From: Armatimonadota bacterium
GTDB taxonomy: Bacteria > Armatimonadota > Chthonomonadetes > Chthonomonadales > Chthonomonadaceae
Reading direction: 5' to 3'
Assembly (NCBI GenBank): GCA_026392135.1
Contig: JAPLCR010000308.1
Location: 1 to 23,181 of the forward strand
DNA length: 23,181 bases
Position numbers and translations under genes: made by a program. A model generated the notes under the pieces. That model had not been told where the DNA came from and did not search any database. It was given only the letters and a program-made list of their open reading frames with translations. Positions 23,178-23,181 of the stretch are shown piece after piece. The stretch's first letter is position 1; each line of letters begins with the position of its first letter.

Positions 23178-23181
23178 CTGC

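Overview
The window is 23.2 kb of bacterial chromosome. Genes are densely packed, and all but one lie on the minus strand. No rRNA, tRNA or CRISPR array was seen. The mix of families suggests a large-genome environmental bacterium of the Armatimonadota/Planctomycetota kind: four secreted PQQ-like beta-propeller proteins, an SSS symporter with a DUF3311 partner, a Uma2 nuclease, a CRTAC-type FG-GAP lipoprotein, a J-domain/FGE-fold fusion, and a Tat-exported superoxide dismutase. Armatimonadota is my best guess, inferred from gene content alone; no taxonomic marker gene is present.

Layout. (1) 1-1365: start of an FG-GAP lipoprotein (cut by the window edge) and a short AMP-binding ligase-like protein that ends before the usual C-terminal subdomain. 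(2) About 1440-4130: an AT-richer accessory stretch. It holds a frameshifted J-domain/coiled-coil/FGE-fold gene, a 193-bp inverted-repeat element, and a two-gene unit of a 105-aa orphan and an HExxH metallopeptidase-like protein. (3) 4146-8369: an apparent operon PQQ-propeller > DUF3311 > Uma2 > SSS symporter, with very tight or overlapping junctions. (4) 8521-13647: three more propeller proteins. One carries an in-frame TGA that splits it into two reading frames. Folded repeats lie between the genes. (5) 13684-16499: Tat-exported Fe/Mn superoxide dismutase, ABC-2 permease and its ATPase. (6) 16549-19553: GlmM, an SRPBCC protein and a ROK-family kinase. (7) 19953-23075, plus strand: a complete RND efflux pump, followed by two strong hairpins at the window end.

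How the genes work together. The propeller/DUF3311/SSS block looks like secreted proteins next to an uptake system for a small solute. The ROK kinase, GlmM and the symporter could touch sugar or amino-sugar metabolism, but the substrate is unknown. The ROK gene has a near-consensus sigma-70 promoter (TTGACA, 17-bp spacer, TATACT), so the ROK/RND intergenic region is a divergent control region. Downstream genes probably depend on read-through or local promoters that I could not identify.

Most unusual points: the in-frame TGA in a 745-codon propeller gene; a 7-A run at the propeller/DUF3311 junction where a one-base slip would give a neat ATGA overlap; the broken J-domain/FGE fusion with a hairpin just past its stop; the HExxH/orphan pair; a ROK kinase whose zinc cysteines are all replaced; and several families of folded palindromic repeats.
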